Below, piece by piece: positions 10,098-21,790 of a stretch of 64,000 bases of DNA. The notes under the pieces are model-generated. The model was not told the origin of the DNA. It saw only the letters and a list, made by a program, of their open reading frames with translations, and ran no database searches. Source of the stretch: Pseudo-nitzschia pungens (Eukaryota > Bacillariophyta > Bacillariophyceae > Bacillariales > Bacillariaceae); assembly GCA_037355855.1 (NCBI GenBank), contig CM074765.1:1054001-1118000 (forward strand), given 5' to 3'. Both the position numbers and the translations under genes were made by a program. Numbering within the stretch: the stretch's first letter is position 1; each line of letters begins with the position of its first letter.

Positions 10098-12098
10098 CTA
10101 GGCCGTTGCTTGTGGGGAAGCACCGTCCTTACTCATTGTCTCTTTTTCTTCGGTAATAGGAGATTTCATTTTCGCCAAGACGTCGGCTGGAGCCATCTCT
10201 GGATTAAACAGTGAAAAGGCCTTTTTGAAAAACAGGGCTCCCGCAAACAGGCCTCCCAATGCGGCTGTGACGGTCGATGGTCGACGCCCTAAAGCTTTGG
10301 CAACCAAACCAATGCCTTTTTTGGTCGTCCATATGGTCGCTGCAAGCATAGAAGATATTATACCCACCTGCACAGCCCGATCGAGGCGTTTCCGCCTCGC
10401 GACCTGGTTGAAGGTCATGTCGTCTCTCTGGAGCATGGAAATGATGTTTGGTGCAAACAACTTCGGATTGATTTTGTTGAAAATGGAGTCGAGGATAATC
10501 GGAATGATGAATGTAACAGCACCGATAAATCCGGGCCGGTCGAGATCTCTAGAAATTCGGACCAACGTCTCGGAATCCTTAGCGCGGCGACGGGAAAATT
10601 CGTGTACTGCTGCTGCCATGTTCTCCGAATCGTCAATACAATCGGAGAAGATAGAGACATCTTCCAGGGCAGAATTAGCCCCGAGCCCAAAATAAGGCTG
10701 TTGATGAAGAAGGAATAAAAGTGAGTGAAGAATACAAACTACGGGGATCAAACAAGCACGAACATTGAAAGAGGTTGTCGTGCATCATACCTTCACAGTG
10801 TGAGCGCAATCTCCCAAAATGAGTGTGTGATCGCCCTGATTCAACCTGGGCCCCACAAAGCGAAACGAGGGCAAGAATGAGGGTGGCTTTTTTGCTACTT
10901 GGGCAACTACATCATCGTCGAGAAATGCCGAGAACTGTGGGAGCTTTTCATCAAGAAATCCCCGTAGAGTCTCAGGTTCGATGTTAGCTTGTGCCATGGG
11001 ATCATCTTCTTTCAGGAGCAAGACTCCGCAGTAGTTGCCCTCGCGATTCGCCGGTAGTGCATCGATGTTCATACCACCCTTCTGCGAACGCGCCGAATAA
11101 TTCAGGTCAGGTCTCCAGTCTTTCGGTAATTTCATCGGAATGGTCTTGTAGACCCGTCGATTGTCATCTTCGTATCGGGTCACGCGGAACGGTTTTCCCG
11201 AAAAGAGCTTTCCGATTGGATTCATTGACTCGCGCTCCTTTCGATCGCTTTCTTCCATATAGTTGGCGACTGTCCTGGCTGTTCCATCCGCGGCAATCAA
11301 GAGACCAGTGGAAATGCGTTCGATAGGATCGACCTGGCACTCTACATCGATTTCTTCTTGCCCCTTGCATTGAAAGATATCCACGAGCGCCTGGCTCGTG
11401 TCTTCGCCACTGCTTTCGAGCGATACAGGCACGACTTCGAACCCATGATTCAATTCAACGGTGCTTGAATAATTTTCTACGATATATTTGTGCAAGACTG
11501 CCACCAGCTTGTCTCGGGGTAGCACCTGGGTGGTAAACTTCCGCTTGTTGCGTCCTTCAAAGATGCGTTCGACGCCCTCTTCCGAACCGGGTGCCCAATC
11601 CTTTCGTCCCACGACGGCTGTGCTAACAGCCTCGACGGGATCCCACACCCCGAACTTGCCGAGAGCCGTTTGGCCTCTTCCTCCCAATCCAATCAAATAA
11701 AACTTAGCCACCTCGTTCCAAACGTTCTCGTCAGTGGGGGAAAACGGTGCTGGAAGCCGGTCGTACAGTCGTATTTTTTGGTCCGGGAACTTTTGTGCCA
11801 ACATGATTGCGGTCAGCAAGCCAGCGGGGCCACCCCCACAGATAACCACGTCCGCCGAGCTTTGCTTGGGTGCTACTGACGTTGTTCCCGACGGAGGAGC
11901 CTCTGTGGAAGAAAACAACTTGGTCGGAAATTGAGTTCCTCTCGAGTCAGCATATCTGGTAGGGTCAAGACCATTCCTATCCGACCCATTCGTACGAATT
12001 GCAGAGGACGGAACAAACGCATCGACCTTTAGCGTCGTCGGCAACGACAGAGCCACGAACGCAGCGATGGTCAAGACAACGATGGGTAGTCTGGACAT
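10098..12098 (-). CDS. Kynurenine 3-monooxygenase-like FAD monooxygenase, plastid-type leader
   Basis: Exons are 12098-10791 and 10697-10098. The intron is 10790-10698 (GTATGA to CAG, 93 bp, phase 0), joining GDCAHTVK to PYFGLGANSALED. The product has about 635 residues. The FAD Rossmann loop VVICGGGPAGLLTAIML lies near residue 83. The second FAD motif GDCAHTVKPYFGLG spans the splice junction and resembles the KMO motif. The leader IVVLTIAAFVALSLP followed by KVDAFVPSS fits a diatom plastid presequence. The start at 12098 is preferred over an in-frame ATG at 12185 because it places the signal peptide at the N-terminus. The C-tail has two hydrophobic stretches (near VGIISSMLAATIW and AALGGLFAGALFF), suggesting membrane anchoring. 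Animal KMO is mitochondrial, so plastid routing would be notable. Substrate is unproven. Confidence 0.85.
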
Positions 12099-13150
12099 CG
12101 TAAAAAAAGTTCTTTTTTGTTGTCTTTTCTGCCAATATTCAGTGATCCTCCAGAAGCAGTTGCCACAAAAATCCGTCCAACGCAACTTTCACTGTTTCCT
12201 CAGCTATGGTTTCTTCACCAGAAGGGGGTTGTCAGGTTATATGGTAGATGCTGATATCCGATGTAAAGTTCCTGATTATTGTATTACGTGTTTAGTAAGT
12301 TGAGTACTGTACCGCAATGTTGTACTTGTACGTAGCACTCGTAGTTCTTGTTACGAGTATCCTTCTTTGTTTCTCTTAAAAAAGGATCAATCTCAAAAGA
12401 AATGAATGAATGAATCATCACCGAATTTCGTCAATCGAGAGTGAAAAGATCCCGAAGAAAATAAAAAATACGAAGTAACCTTACTTCGTACGGTAATAAT
12501 AATCCCTCTGCTATTTTTTTCAGAATGAATACTTTGCCAATTCCAACAAGAGTGAAAAATTGTGGATCAACCCCATGGGAGTTCCAAATGGCGCAACTGC
12601 TTGTGGCTCTTGTCTGTTTCAAACTACCACAATGAGGTGCAGGCAATGCAAATCCTCGTCATCCTGTTGCAAAGGAATAATGATGCTTGATTCGTAGTAG
12701 TAGTAGTAGTAACAAGGAGTTGTCATCCTGGTGTCTCTTCTTCTCATATCAAACAAATGCCCGAACTAAACACAGTAATCGGTATCATTATTTTTTATTC
12801 AATGGTTGGCATGAACGGAAAATTTTGGCAACATGAGACTAGTACGTGTAGCCCATGAGAGAAACGAAGAGCTACTCAACTTCAAGCTACACAAATTCAA
12901 AAAATGCCAATGGATTCAAGTTTTTTCAAAACTCGAAGAATTGCTAGGTCAACCATGGCAGGACGCTACCACAGAACATTACCGATTTTTGAATTGAAAC
13001 ACTCGTTCTAATATTTTCAATACTTCGCCTTGTTGGATGAAGTAATGGGCAATTTGTCATGGAATTCATGTGATTGATAGTGTTCCAAAAAACAAAGCAG
13101 TACTACTGGTAATATAACACTAAGACCCATTTGGTATTGTTCGGACAGAT
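12099..13150. other. Intergenic stretch
   Basis: About 1.05 kb upstream of the flavoprotein and downstream of the DUF6824 gene. It holds a perfect short inverted repeat (12469-12490) and a TAGTAG run near 12692-12711. No gene is supported. Confidence 0.5.
12469..12490. repeat. Perfect 10-bp inverted repeat
   Basis: TACGAAGTAA and TTACTTCGTA flank a two-base CC centre. The centre holds the GTAACCTTAC word that recurs in other spacers of this window. It could be a protein-binding site or a cruciform. Confidence 0.6.
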
Positions 13151-15170
13151 TCATTTCATGCCACAAGAATACATGAATGAAGTGCTCTGCGTAAGCTGAA
13201 AGACGGCTATCTGGCAGTATCTTCGAAAAAGCGATAACTGTCCGGTACTCATGCTGCTGCTGGATTTTTCGCCACCGGGAATCGTTGCGAGGCTCATTCC
13301 AAGAAGCGTTGAATTCTGATTCTTTTCGTTGGACCTCGGCCTACCACCTTTAGGGGAGGTAGAGCGAGGAGGAGTTCTCCTCCCTTGGTCGTTCAGGTTG
13401 GTGGTGTAAATTTTCATGGAAGTATCAAACAGGGCACTAAGCTCGCTCTCTTCTTCAAAGCCCAAAGATAGACTTGTTGTGGATAAGGACATTCCAGATA
13501 TGACACTGGCGTTATGTTTTTTCTTGTTGTTTTCGCCTCCACCGCTGGATATTCCCGTGTTCCCACTGTCATGGTTGTCTCCGCCCTTCTCAAAGACGCT
13601 TTCCATCTTGAGACTATTTTCTCTCACAAGATGACCCGGTCCCCTGGGTTCCCTTCGCTTAGGCGACGGATTATCCAGCGAATCCAATGCCTGCACAGGA
13701 TGAGAAGGCGCAGAAATAGGGTGATTTGATATCGGTATTGGTTCTGTCGACGACATATTCAACGACATTGGTTCGAAACAGGCGTCTGTGCCGGCATAGA
13801 CTGCATTCAGCCTGCTTTGTAGAGCCCCTCTCATCTCGGAAGACGATGGATGTTGCTGGTGCTGTTGCTGGTGGTATTCCGTTGCTTTAATTTGACTTTG
13901 AAGTTTTTTGTATTCTAGCATCTCAAGCTGCCGATTCTGTAGAATTTGTTGCTCCAGAAGTTTTCGTTTCTCCTTTAGCCGGTTTATCCTTAGCTGATCC
14001 ATGTGTATTTTTGTCGGTTGATGCTGCATGTGCAGCTGATTATTTTGAACCATTTGGTTATGTGTTTGAAAATCGTTTCCCATGACGGCAGTAGCGTTCC
14101 GAATTATTTCTTCCTGCTGCTGGGAAGTGAATTCGCGTTGTTGTGATTGTCGTTGTTGTTTTAGGTGCTGTTGTTGTTGTAGCAACCGAAGTTGCTGCTG
14201 CCACTGTTGCTGTTGTTCCTGTTCCCTCTGTTGTTGTTGCTGTCGCAACATGTTTTGCTCGATGTTCGGGTCCGATTGGTGTACTTGCGGCGGTTGAATC
14301 ATTTGCGACAAATTCATTCCACCCGTTCGATTCGCCATCCCATTGTTGTTTGATGATGATGATGACGATGATACGTCGTTCGAAGGCATTCCATCAGGCA
14401 AAGAATCATAAAGTTGTTGCGAAAACATTCCCTGAGAAATAGCTGTTCCGGACATGTTACCGTTGTTATTAAAAGTTCCGTGTGGCGATATACCTGAGCC
14501 GCCGGCAGCGGAGAAAGAATCGTTCCCGAGACTCATAATTGATTGTTGTAAAATGCTGTAATCACTGTTATTCAAGTGCAGTAGCTGTTGCTGCTGCTGC
14601 TGCGATGACGGGGGCTGCTGTGATTGCTGGGCCTGCAGCTCCAACGAAGGTTCCTAAAGTAAGGAAGTATAATATAACAGGAGAGAATACATGATGTCAA
14701 TGATAATTGTAAGCATTATCAAGGAGACCACTTCCCAAGGGCGAAACAAAAATCTAATGCCATAATTGAAACACATGAAATTCGGGTGGTCGGACAGACA
14801 TTTCTCGTACCTCGTTGAACGCAGTGTCACCATCTTCGTTTGAGTTGCTCTTGCCATTGTTCATGAGCTCGGGTGCCCCCTCTCGAAGTGCTTGCCGAGT
14901 TTTGTCCAGTGCTTTTTTCTCCCCAATGTCGTACCATAGCTTTGAGTCTTTGTCTTGCTTGAGAAAACGACCGGGCGGATCCCGTGCTCGGATTGCATCT
15001 ACGATCAACTTCGAAAATTTTCCCTTTTGCTGTTTAGGACATTTCACGTACTCCAACTTGTATCTACGAACCAGCTTCCGGAAGTGCTCGTTCCCATCGT
15101 GGTAATTAACGAAATTCCCCCTTCCAGACAACACGTCGTGGGCGTGTGGCTCCTTCACTGGTTCTGCCAT
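13151..15170 (-). CDS. DUF6824 domain protein with polyglutamine-rich tail
   Basis: Exon 1 is 15170-14811 and exon 2 is 14653-13151. The intron is 14810-14654 (GTACGA to TTTAG, phase 0), giving about 620 residues. Residues 11-103 hold the DUF6824 domain common in diatoms: DVLSGRGNFVNYHDGNEHFR, then KGKFSKLIVDAIR and GRFLKQD..LWYDIGEKKAL. After the junction the protein is rich in Gln, Ser and Asn, with several Q runs (about residues 123-330) and a probable coiled coil (RINRLKEKRKLLEQQILQNR). The tail is Ser/Pro/Arg-rich with no fold I can name. This layout suggests a nuclear regulator, but DUF6824 has no proven biochemical role known to me. The last 30 residues have low conservation character, so the 3' end is less certain. 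Confidence 0.8.
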
Positions 15171-16256
15171 GGTTAGTAGGTCGTCTCGGCAGAGTTTTGT
15201 TCTAGTGAATTGCTCTTTTTTTTAACGCTTCCGGTCGTGAGAATTTTTTCGATCATTTACGAATACACCGTAAAAATTAAACTTACAGCGTTGGTACGTA
15301 ACGGTGAATGAGAAGCAAGCGATGAGCCCAGCACATAATGTACGAAACGCAATACAGCACGAAGCACACCGTACGTAATTGGAGTATGTAGTAAGTCGGC
15401 AGGATCTTGTTAGAAACATAAAATTAAAATCATTCCCCATCATTTTTTTTTGTTCTACAGTACGTGAAGGTGACCTAAGGGACACAAGAACATGTGAAAG
15501 GTGATATTTCCATAATAAGGTGTTCGCCACCTTTAGTCTTGTCATGGACAATATGTGTTGGGTGCTATGACTCTTTTTGGAAGGAGGACCCTTATTCCGT
15601 TCAAGCATCGTTACAGGTACTTTTTCTTATTAAAAACAGCATAGGGATTTATTTAAATTCGTATCTACACAATCATCTCATTCAAAACCGAATACGAAGT
15701 AATCATTATTGCTATTTTGAAAAAGAAGTACCGTACCGGTAATGATCTCACGTGTACAAAACTCCCAACTTAGTTGTACATTGATGAACTGCATGTCCAC
15801 GAATAATATAACAGCCTAAGGATACTAAGCTTACAGCATTGGGATATACACGAATGAGATACGAAGTATCTGTTTTCAACGTCTTGGAAAAAAATACTTT
15901 GTGAGCATAGATTTCCTTAACTCTAATGATAAATATTATTCAGCAGTCCCGTACATGTGGAAGGACCATCCACACGACAAGAAAAACGTCATCCATCGTT
16001 CGAACGCAAACATCTCATTTGGTTCAAGGCCTTCCATTCGGCGCTAACGTACTGCACACTACGGTATCAGTAATTACGTGATCTATGTTGCCTTCGTGCT
16101 GAAATTTCAGGTGATCATACATCACCTCGTGCTCACTCCCATTGCGACCGAACAAGAAAGCTGGTGTTGTCGTTTTGCCGAATATTGTGAGAGGGAGCAA
16201 TCTGGAATAGACTAGTCTCGAATATTGTTTGCATTAGGTTAAAAAGATTTTCTGGA
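15171..16256. other. Divergent promoter region
   Basis: 1.1 kb between the divergent DUF6824 and IF-3 genes. It is AT-rich with GTACGT-type words and a GTACCGTACCGGTAA word near 15729-15742. No supported gene. Confidence 0.5.
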
Positions 16257-17264
16257 ATGAGTTTTCTGAACAACAGCAGACAGGGAGCCGCGGCAGCGGT
16301 TCTTTTCTTTCTTGCGGCATCCGCCGTCGTCGATGGGTTTGCCCCTCGCGTCGGGCTTTCAGCGGTGCCGAAAGTAAACACGGAGCAACACGTTGATGAA
16401 ATTTCATCGACGGTGTTGTCCATGGCCAATCGCAACATGAACATGAACAGACGCGCACCCGCCAAGGAAGCGAAACCGCCCATGAACGAAGAGGTTCCAC
16501 CGGGCGATATTCGTGTGACAACGCCCAACGCGAAAGGAAAGGACGACCTTCTCGGGATCATGTCTCGCGACGAGGCATTGGCGAAGGCAAAGGAAATGGG
16601 AGGGCTTGACTTGATCCTTGTCAACGCCAACTCAGACCCACCGGTGTGCAAGATTGCGGATTATTCCAAATACAGGTACATGAAGGAAAAGAAAGCGAAG
16701 GAGATCAAAAAGAACTCCAAGGCAACTGAAATCAAGGAGGTCAAAATGTCCTACAAGATTGATGTCCATGACTACCAAGTCCGAAAAAAGAACGCGTTGA
16801 AATTTTTGAAGCAAGGAAACCGGGTTAAGTGTTCCGTCATGTTCCGTGGACGAGAAGTGCAACACGACAAGCTTGGATATGAATTGTTGGACAAACTGGC
16901 GGAGGAGATGGAAGATATTTGTACGAGAGAGGGACGACCCAAACGTGAAGGACGAAACTTGTCTATGATTGTAACCCCTCGTCCGGAAGTTGTCAAGCAA
17001 GTCAACGCCGACCGACGGGCCGTGGAAAAACAGAAGAAGAAAAAGAAGGAAGAAAAAATGCGAAGTAAGAAGGCAGCAGCTGAGGCCGCTGCTGCGGCTG
17101 CCGTTGGGTCAGCTGCTGCGGCATCAGCTGATGTCTCCAAAGACGAAGGAAGCAGTGTCAACGGCAACAGTGACGACGATTTGTTGGATCTCGAGAAGGA
17201 CATTGAATCATCGCTGGACGATTTGTTTGGTTCGGATGATTTAACAGACGATCTGTTTAGCTAA
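16257..17264 (+). CDS. infC: Plastid translation initiation factor IF-3
   Basis: Single-exon, 335 residues. IF-3 binds the small ribosomal subunit and checks start-codon pairing. The leader AAAAVLFFLAASAVVDGFAP is a textbook diatom plastid presequence (signal peptide plus GFAP). The IF3 N-domain lies near residues 85-140 (GDIRVTTPNAKGKDDLLGIM ... DPPVCKIADYSKYRY). The C-domain lies near 155-245 (IKEVKMSYKIDVHDYQVRKK, RVKCSVMFRGREVQH). After about residue 250 there is a Lys/Glu/Ala-rich extension and an acidic Asp/Ser tail that bacterial IF-3 (about 180 residues) lacks. The start is at 16257, where the signal peptide begins. Confidence 0.95.
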   Translation: MSFLNNSRQGAAAAVLFFLAASAVVDGFAPRVGLSAVPKVNTEQHVDEISSTVLSMANRNMNMNRRAPAKEAKPPMNEEVPPGDIRVTTPNAKGKDDLLGIMSRDEALAKAKEMGGLDLILVNANSDPPVCKIADYSKYRYMKEKKAKEIKKNSKATEIKEVKMSYKIDVHDYQVRKKNALKFLKQGNRVKCSVMFRGREVQHDKLGYELLDKLAEEMEDICTREGRPKREGRNLSMIVTPRPEVVKQVNADRRAVEKQKKKKKEEKMRSKKAAAEAAAAAAVGSAAAASADVSKDEGSSVNGNSDDDLLDLEKDIESSLDDLFGSDDLTDDLFS

Positions 17265-18512
17265 ACAACGATTAGAATAGAATGAATTATTTTTTCTTTG
17301 ACATTTGTTTGCTAAAAGGAAAAATCGGAATTGCTGTAGTTCGCAATGTTTGGCTTGGCGGTGGCGACTACATTCATTCAGAAGACAAACGCCTGTAACT
17401 GCCGAGCCCCCAATTTGTTTCAGATAAGTACCACTCGGCGTTTTCTCCTTTGTGTCGTCGATACGAACCTCCGTAGCTGGAAAGAAGTGCTTTCCATGGT
17501 ACTTGGCTTGAGGTAACGTGCCGGTACTTGCGTTGTGATGAAGTCGCTGGCGACGAAGGTGAGTGGTGGAGTCATGAAGGTGAGTGATGGACAATCACGA
17601 TGACAGGAAAGTGACAGCAATATTTTCGTTACTGTAGATTACAAGAGGGAATCAATATTGGGTAATAATTATTCTTGGGGGTGAAGACTGCTGATATTTC
17701 AATGCATTGCACTTTTCGTTGATGATGGAGGTTGCTTGTTGAACAGGAGATGAACAACCCGGATGTTAGCTTAGAAGCACCCACTCAGTTAAAAAATGCG
17801 TAACAGCTCACTGCTCGAGCTTCAGAGCGTCGATAATAAACAAAGTGATCTGTGCCATGACTTGATGAAGACAAAATTGCTGTCATCAGGAGAAGTAGTA
17901 GTTGTAAAGGGGGTACAGATTCAAATCACTTTTGATTAAACTGTAGACATCTGAATCAGATGAAAATTTGCTTTTTCTTTAAGTCCTCCAAGAAAGTCTC
18001 AAACAAACTTTTCACTAATTTCTATTCTCCAGAGTGCAAAGTTCAGCATAATGGAGACTTTCTTCATGGCCTAAACAAAAGGTTGTGGACAATACAATGT
18101 AGTTACGACCACCTAGTCCTTGCTTTTTACACAGCTACTATCAATTCAGAACTGAATGTTTCCCAAACTTACATTGTTTTAGATTCTGCATACCACCTGA
18201 CGGAAACAAATAATGGCCTGAACTTTGGGCAACATGGACTTGCTGTATTTCAGTGGTCACTACTATTAGCTTGCTAGTATTCAAAGTCAGAAATCACCCC
18301 CACAGTTTTGAATAGAAGGTGATGTCATAATTCAAAAAACAGCCCAAGTACAATCATTTAATTCAATTCAACCCAGGTCTATACATAATCAAGTCAAGTC
18401 ATGACTGGGAGGTTTCCACACATGTTAAATCAAGCACACAACTACTAGATATTATTTGGTACAACATGGCTCAAACGAGTGTGGGCACCCCTCCATGCCC
18501 TGCACCAGTCAA

Positions 18513-18587
18513 CATTTGGCAACGCTTTGGACATTACTACTATCATGATCTCATTTGGCAACGCTTTGGACATTACTATCATGATCT
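18513..18587. repeat. Tandem duplication, 39/36-bp units
   Basis: CATTTGGCAACGCTTTGGAC starts both copies (18513 and 18552). The first copy carries one extra CTA triplet. This looks like a recent local slippage duplication. Confidence 0.85.
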
Positions 18588-18863
18588 CGGAGAATGAAAT
18601 GTAGTACTGAACTGCAGAAAGTACATGCAAATCTAATTGAGCTAGTACTGCTCAAACATTGCACACATCAATGTTCAATACAACCGGTGATGTCCTTGTT
18701 GCCCCGTTGTGTTCTTCTTGCTTGTTGGTGATTCGATTTGCAGTTGGATCTTAGTGCTGCTGTAAGAAACTCGGGACAAATTATTTCTGATAAGCGAAGA
18801 CAACAACCAACAGTCCCTTAATTTCACCTTGTCAAACCGTCAGAAAATTTGTTGACTACTATC

Positions 18864-18974
18864 TACTTGCTCCGATCCAAAATAACTGACCACCTAGCAC
18901 AGACAAGGTTGACTATGGATCAATTTTCAACCAATTCAATCAATTTGTTCAGTTATTTTGGACCGGAGGAAGTA
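18864..18974. mobile_element. Stowaway-like MITE, 111 bp with TA ends
   Basis: The terminal inverted repeats are 18864-18889 and 18949-18974. They match at 24 of 26 positions, and each begins with TA followed by CTTgCTCCGaTCCAAAATAA or its variant. This strongly resembles the Stowaway consensus of plants (CTCCnTCCnAAAATAA, TA target duplication), a non-autonomous Tc1/mariner derivative. The interior of about 59 bp has no coding capacity. The outermost TA on each side is counted as the target duplication. Confidence 0.8.
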
Positions 18975-20127
18975 TAACCACAAAGTAACCTTACCGGTAA
19001 GGGTTAACTAATTCCATTTTAATCGAGAAGCGATAACGAAAGATCTTCTCGGAAGCAGCTGCCCACCCCTACCGGTACATAAGGTTACCTGTACGGGTGG
19101 TTTCACGTGTACCAGTTACTGTGTAATACTCTTCTCACATCATCCTAGGTGATTTTTTCACTAACTTTCTTCGTAGTTTCGGTGATGGATTTATTGCGAG
19201 ACTCGAATTTCATTCATTCATCTATTTCATGGCTAGTGGTCTACTGCGTTACACGTCATACGTGTTTGCGCGATTTTTTAGTTTTTTTACGCGCATTGTT
19301 ACGATGACGTAAAACAATCAAACAAGTGTGTCGACAATCTGAGACGACGACACAATCAATCGGGAAAACGGCGCATGCATTGCGGTTCACGTATGAATAA
19401 TCCTTACTCGTAATTACCGTACGAGTAATTTACTCCTGATTGTTCTTTCGTGTCGACATTGAAAACTGGACCGAATGCCGTAACCAGAGAGGTACTGGTA
19501 ATTTATCATCCATCCGACACGTATCGTAAAATCTATATCCTTTCTCACTGCTTTGCGAAAGCGTAAAGCTTCGTCTTTTATTCTTTCCACAAGAGGTGAT
19601 TGCATAATAGCCACTTTAGGAAGGACAGAGTGGTTGACAAGTGCTGTATTGCGAAAGAGTCAAGTGCCGATACGGGAGGAGAAAGATACCCAATAGTTAA
19701 ACCGACACCAAACGCGCAAACAATAAAGATGCCACCACGAGCAGAAATTGAAGGCGGAGCTACCGCAGGGGACCTCCCTAGCAAACCAATCAAGCGGGTT
19801 GGTTCCATGGGAGATATCAGTGTCGAAGGAAAAGACGAAAAAGTTTCGAATGACTACACTACCCGAAAGTCGACTCTGATCGGGTACGTTTCGTTCAAAG
19901 AAAGTTCCTTCCTCGGTAATGCTTTCCGCTGCCAAACCGAGCTTAGCGAACCATTGTACTCCTGTTTGGAGTTTAAGAAGCGAAGAACCCAGACGTACTG
20001 TTTCTTCCTCATTGTTATATAGTTCTTGTGTTTACTAATTTTTTCTTTCCTGCGGTGAACTTATTTTTTGTAACCATCCCATCACAAACAACAACTCATG
20101 ACAAATTCATGACAAATTGCACACAGA

Positions 20128-21790
20128 ATGATCAACTGGGTCCATGTGCTCTCAACGGACGCACCTGCGATCTTTATATTTGGACTTGTTCTTCTTGTGG
20201 GACAGGTTGTTTACCAGGTTGTCAACGATCTGTTCCCCGGAGAGGAAGGTCCCACCCTTTCTATCGAGACCGTGGCCGTCGTCTTCACTGCTGTCAAGGA
20301 ACTCTTTGTCCGCCTTTACCTCGCCATTGCAGAGAGCGAGGGTTTCGATATTTTTTCTCCTGCCGTCAAGACCACTGCTCTGATTTTGGTAGTTGGAGCA
20401 TGGATGGTGCGCCGTGATTCTCCTATTTACATGTTGTCGTTCGAGACGTTTAAGGCTCCAGAGGACTGGAAATGCACCCAGGACGAAATTATGGAGATGA
20501 TGAAGAGACAAAATTGTTTCACTCAGGAATCTTTGAACTTCCTCAGACGTATTTTGGACCGGTCGGGCACCGGACCTGCTACTGCGTGGCCACCGGGCAT
20601 CACCCAGTGTTTGAAACCCGATCCAGATGATCCCACTAAGCACCTCGAGACGGATCGCTCCATCGCGGCCAGCCGACAGGAAGCGCAGACAATAATTTTC
20701 GACATCGTAGAGAAAGCCCTGAAAAAAGCCAACGTGAAACCCAGAGAAATTGACGTACTGATCATCAACTGTTCGCTGTTTTCCCCAACACCGTCACTCT
20801 GCGCAATGGTCGTCTCCCACTTCGGAATGCGAAGCGATGTCGAAACCTACAATCTTTCGGGGATGGGATGTGCTGCTTCCCTTATCAGTGTGGATTTGGC
20901 TAAGAAACTGCTGGGAAGAAAGGGATCTCGCAAGGCTTTGGTTGTGTCGACCGAGATTATCACCCCCAACTTGTATCACGGAAACGAACGCGGATTTTTG
21001 ATCCAAAACACGCTCTTCCGTTGCGGAGGTGCCGCTATTGTTTTGTCGAACAACTGGATGGACGGCCGACGAGCCTGGTACAAGCTTTTGCACACTGTCC
21101 GCGTACAGGGAAGCGGAGAGGCCGCCTACGAATGTGTATTCGAAACACAAGACGAGAATGGAGAACGAGGTGTTCGTCTCTCAAAGGACATTGTTAAAGT
21201 AGCCGGAAAGACCATGGAAAAGAACTTTACCATGCTTGGTCCTTCCGTTTTACCGCTCTCCGAACAGGCCAAGGTCGTGTGGAGCATTGTCTTGCGATTT
21301 GTGTTGAAAACTCTTGGAAAGAAGCTTGGACCGAATACCGCTGCCAAGCTTCCGAAGATCAAGCCTTACGTGCCAGACTTCAAGCGCGGTATCGATCACT
21401 TCTGCATTCATGCTGGTGGACGGGCCGTGATTGACGGTGAGTTTCGATCGATTTGTTGTCGATATCGTCGAGCTGCTTTTCCTTCTGACAGTTTTCTAAC
21501 TTTCGGGGATTGGGTTGTTGTCATATTATCTCTAACTCACTTTTCGATTTCGTTCTGCTCCACATTTTTCAGGAATCGAGAAAAATCTGAAATTAGAGCT
21601 ATATCACACGGAGCCTTCTCGAATGGCTTTGTACAATTATGGGAACACCAGTTCCTCATCGATTTGGTACGAGCTTGAGTACATTCATTACCATCAAAAG
21701 AATAATCCATTGAAAAAGGGAGATCGCATCATGCAGGTTGCGTTTGGATCCGGTTTCAAATGCACCTCTGGCGTGTGGCTCAAGGTTTAA
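20128..21790 (+). CDS. 3-ketoacyl-CoA synthase (FAE1/KCS type)
   Basis: Exon 1 is 20128-21436, exon 2 is 21573-21790, and the intron is 21437-21572 (GTGAGT to TTTCAG). The product has 508 residues. It condenses malonyl-CoA with long acyl-CoA as the first step of very-long-chain fatty acid elongation in the ER. Two N-terminal membrane spans lie near residues 13-32 and 82-94. The FAE1/CUT1-type core holds the catalytic Cys248 in LSGMGCAASLIS, His428 in FCIHAGGRAVIDG and Asn461 in YGNTSSSSIWYEL. RDSPIYMLSF and FTQESLNF are also family landmarks. The split lies inside the C-terminal condensing domain, and both halves are needed for the triad. All key residues are present, so the enzyme looks functional. 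Confidence 0.95.

Larger units (their letters stand above)
17265..20127. other. 2.9-kb gene-poor stretch
   Basis: It holds a short tandem duplication (18513-18587), a Stowaway-like MITE (18864-18974) and a palindromic CTTACCGGTAAG word (18990-19001). A weak open frame at 17960-18277 and a minus-strand frame with a hydrophobic segment at 19578-19808 exist, but neither has a recognisable domain or clear exon structure. Confidence 0.5.

Noticed and set aside
17960..18277. 105-residue plus-strand frame in the gene-poor block
   Set aside because: It lies in AT-rich DNA and has no recognisable similarity. It could be a decayed element fragment.
19578..19935. Possible small minus-strand gene with a hydrophobic segment (GIFIVCAFGVGLTIGYL)
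   Set aside because: Two overlapping frames without a convincing splice junction or conserved sequence. It remains possible but is not supported.
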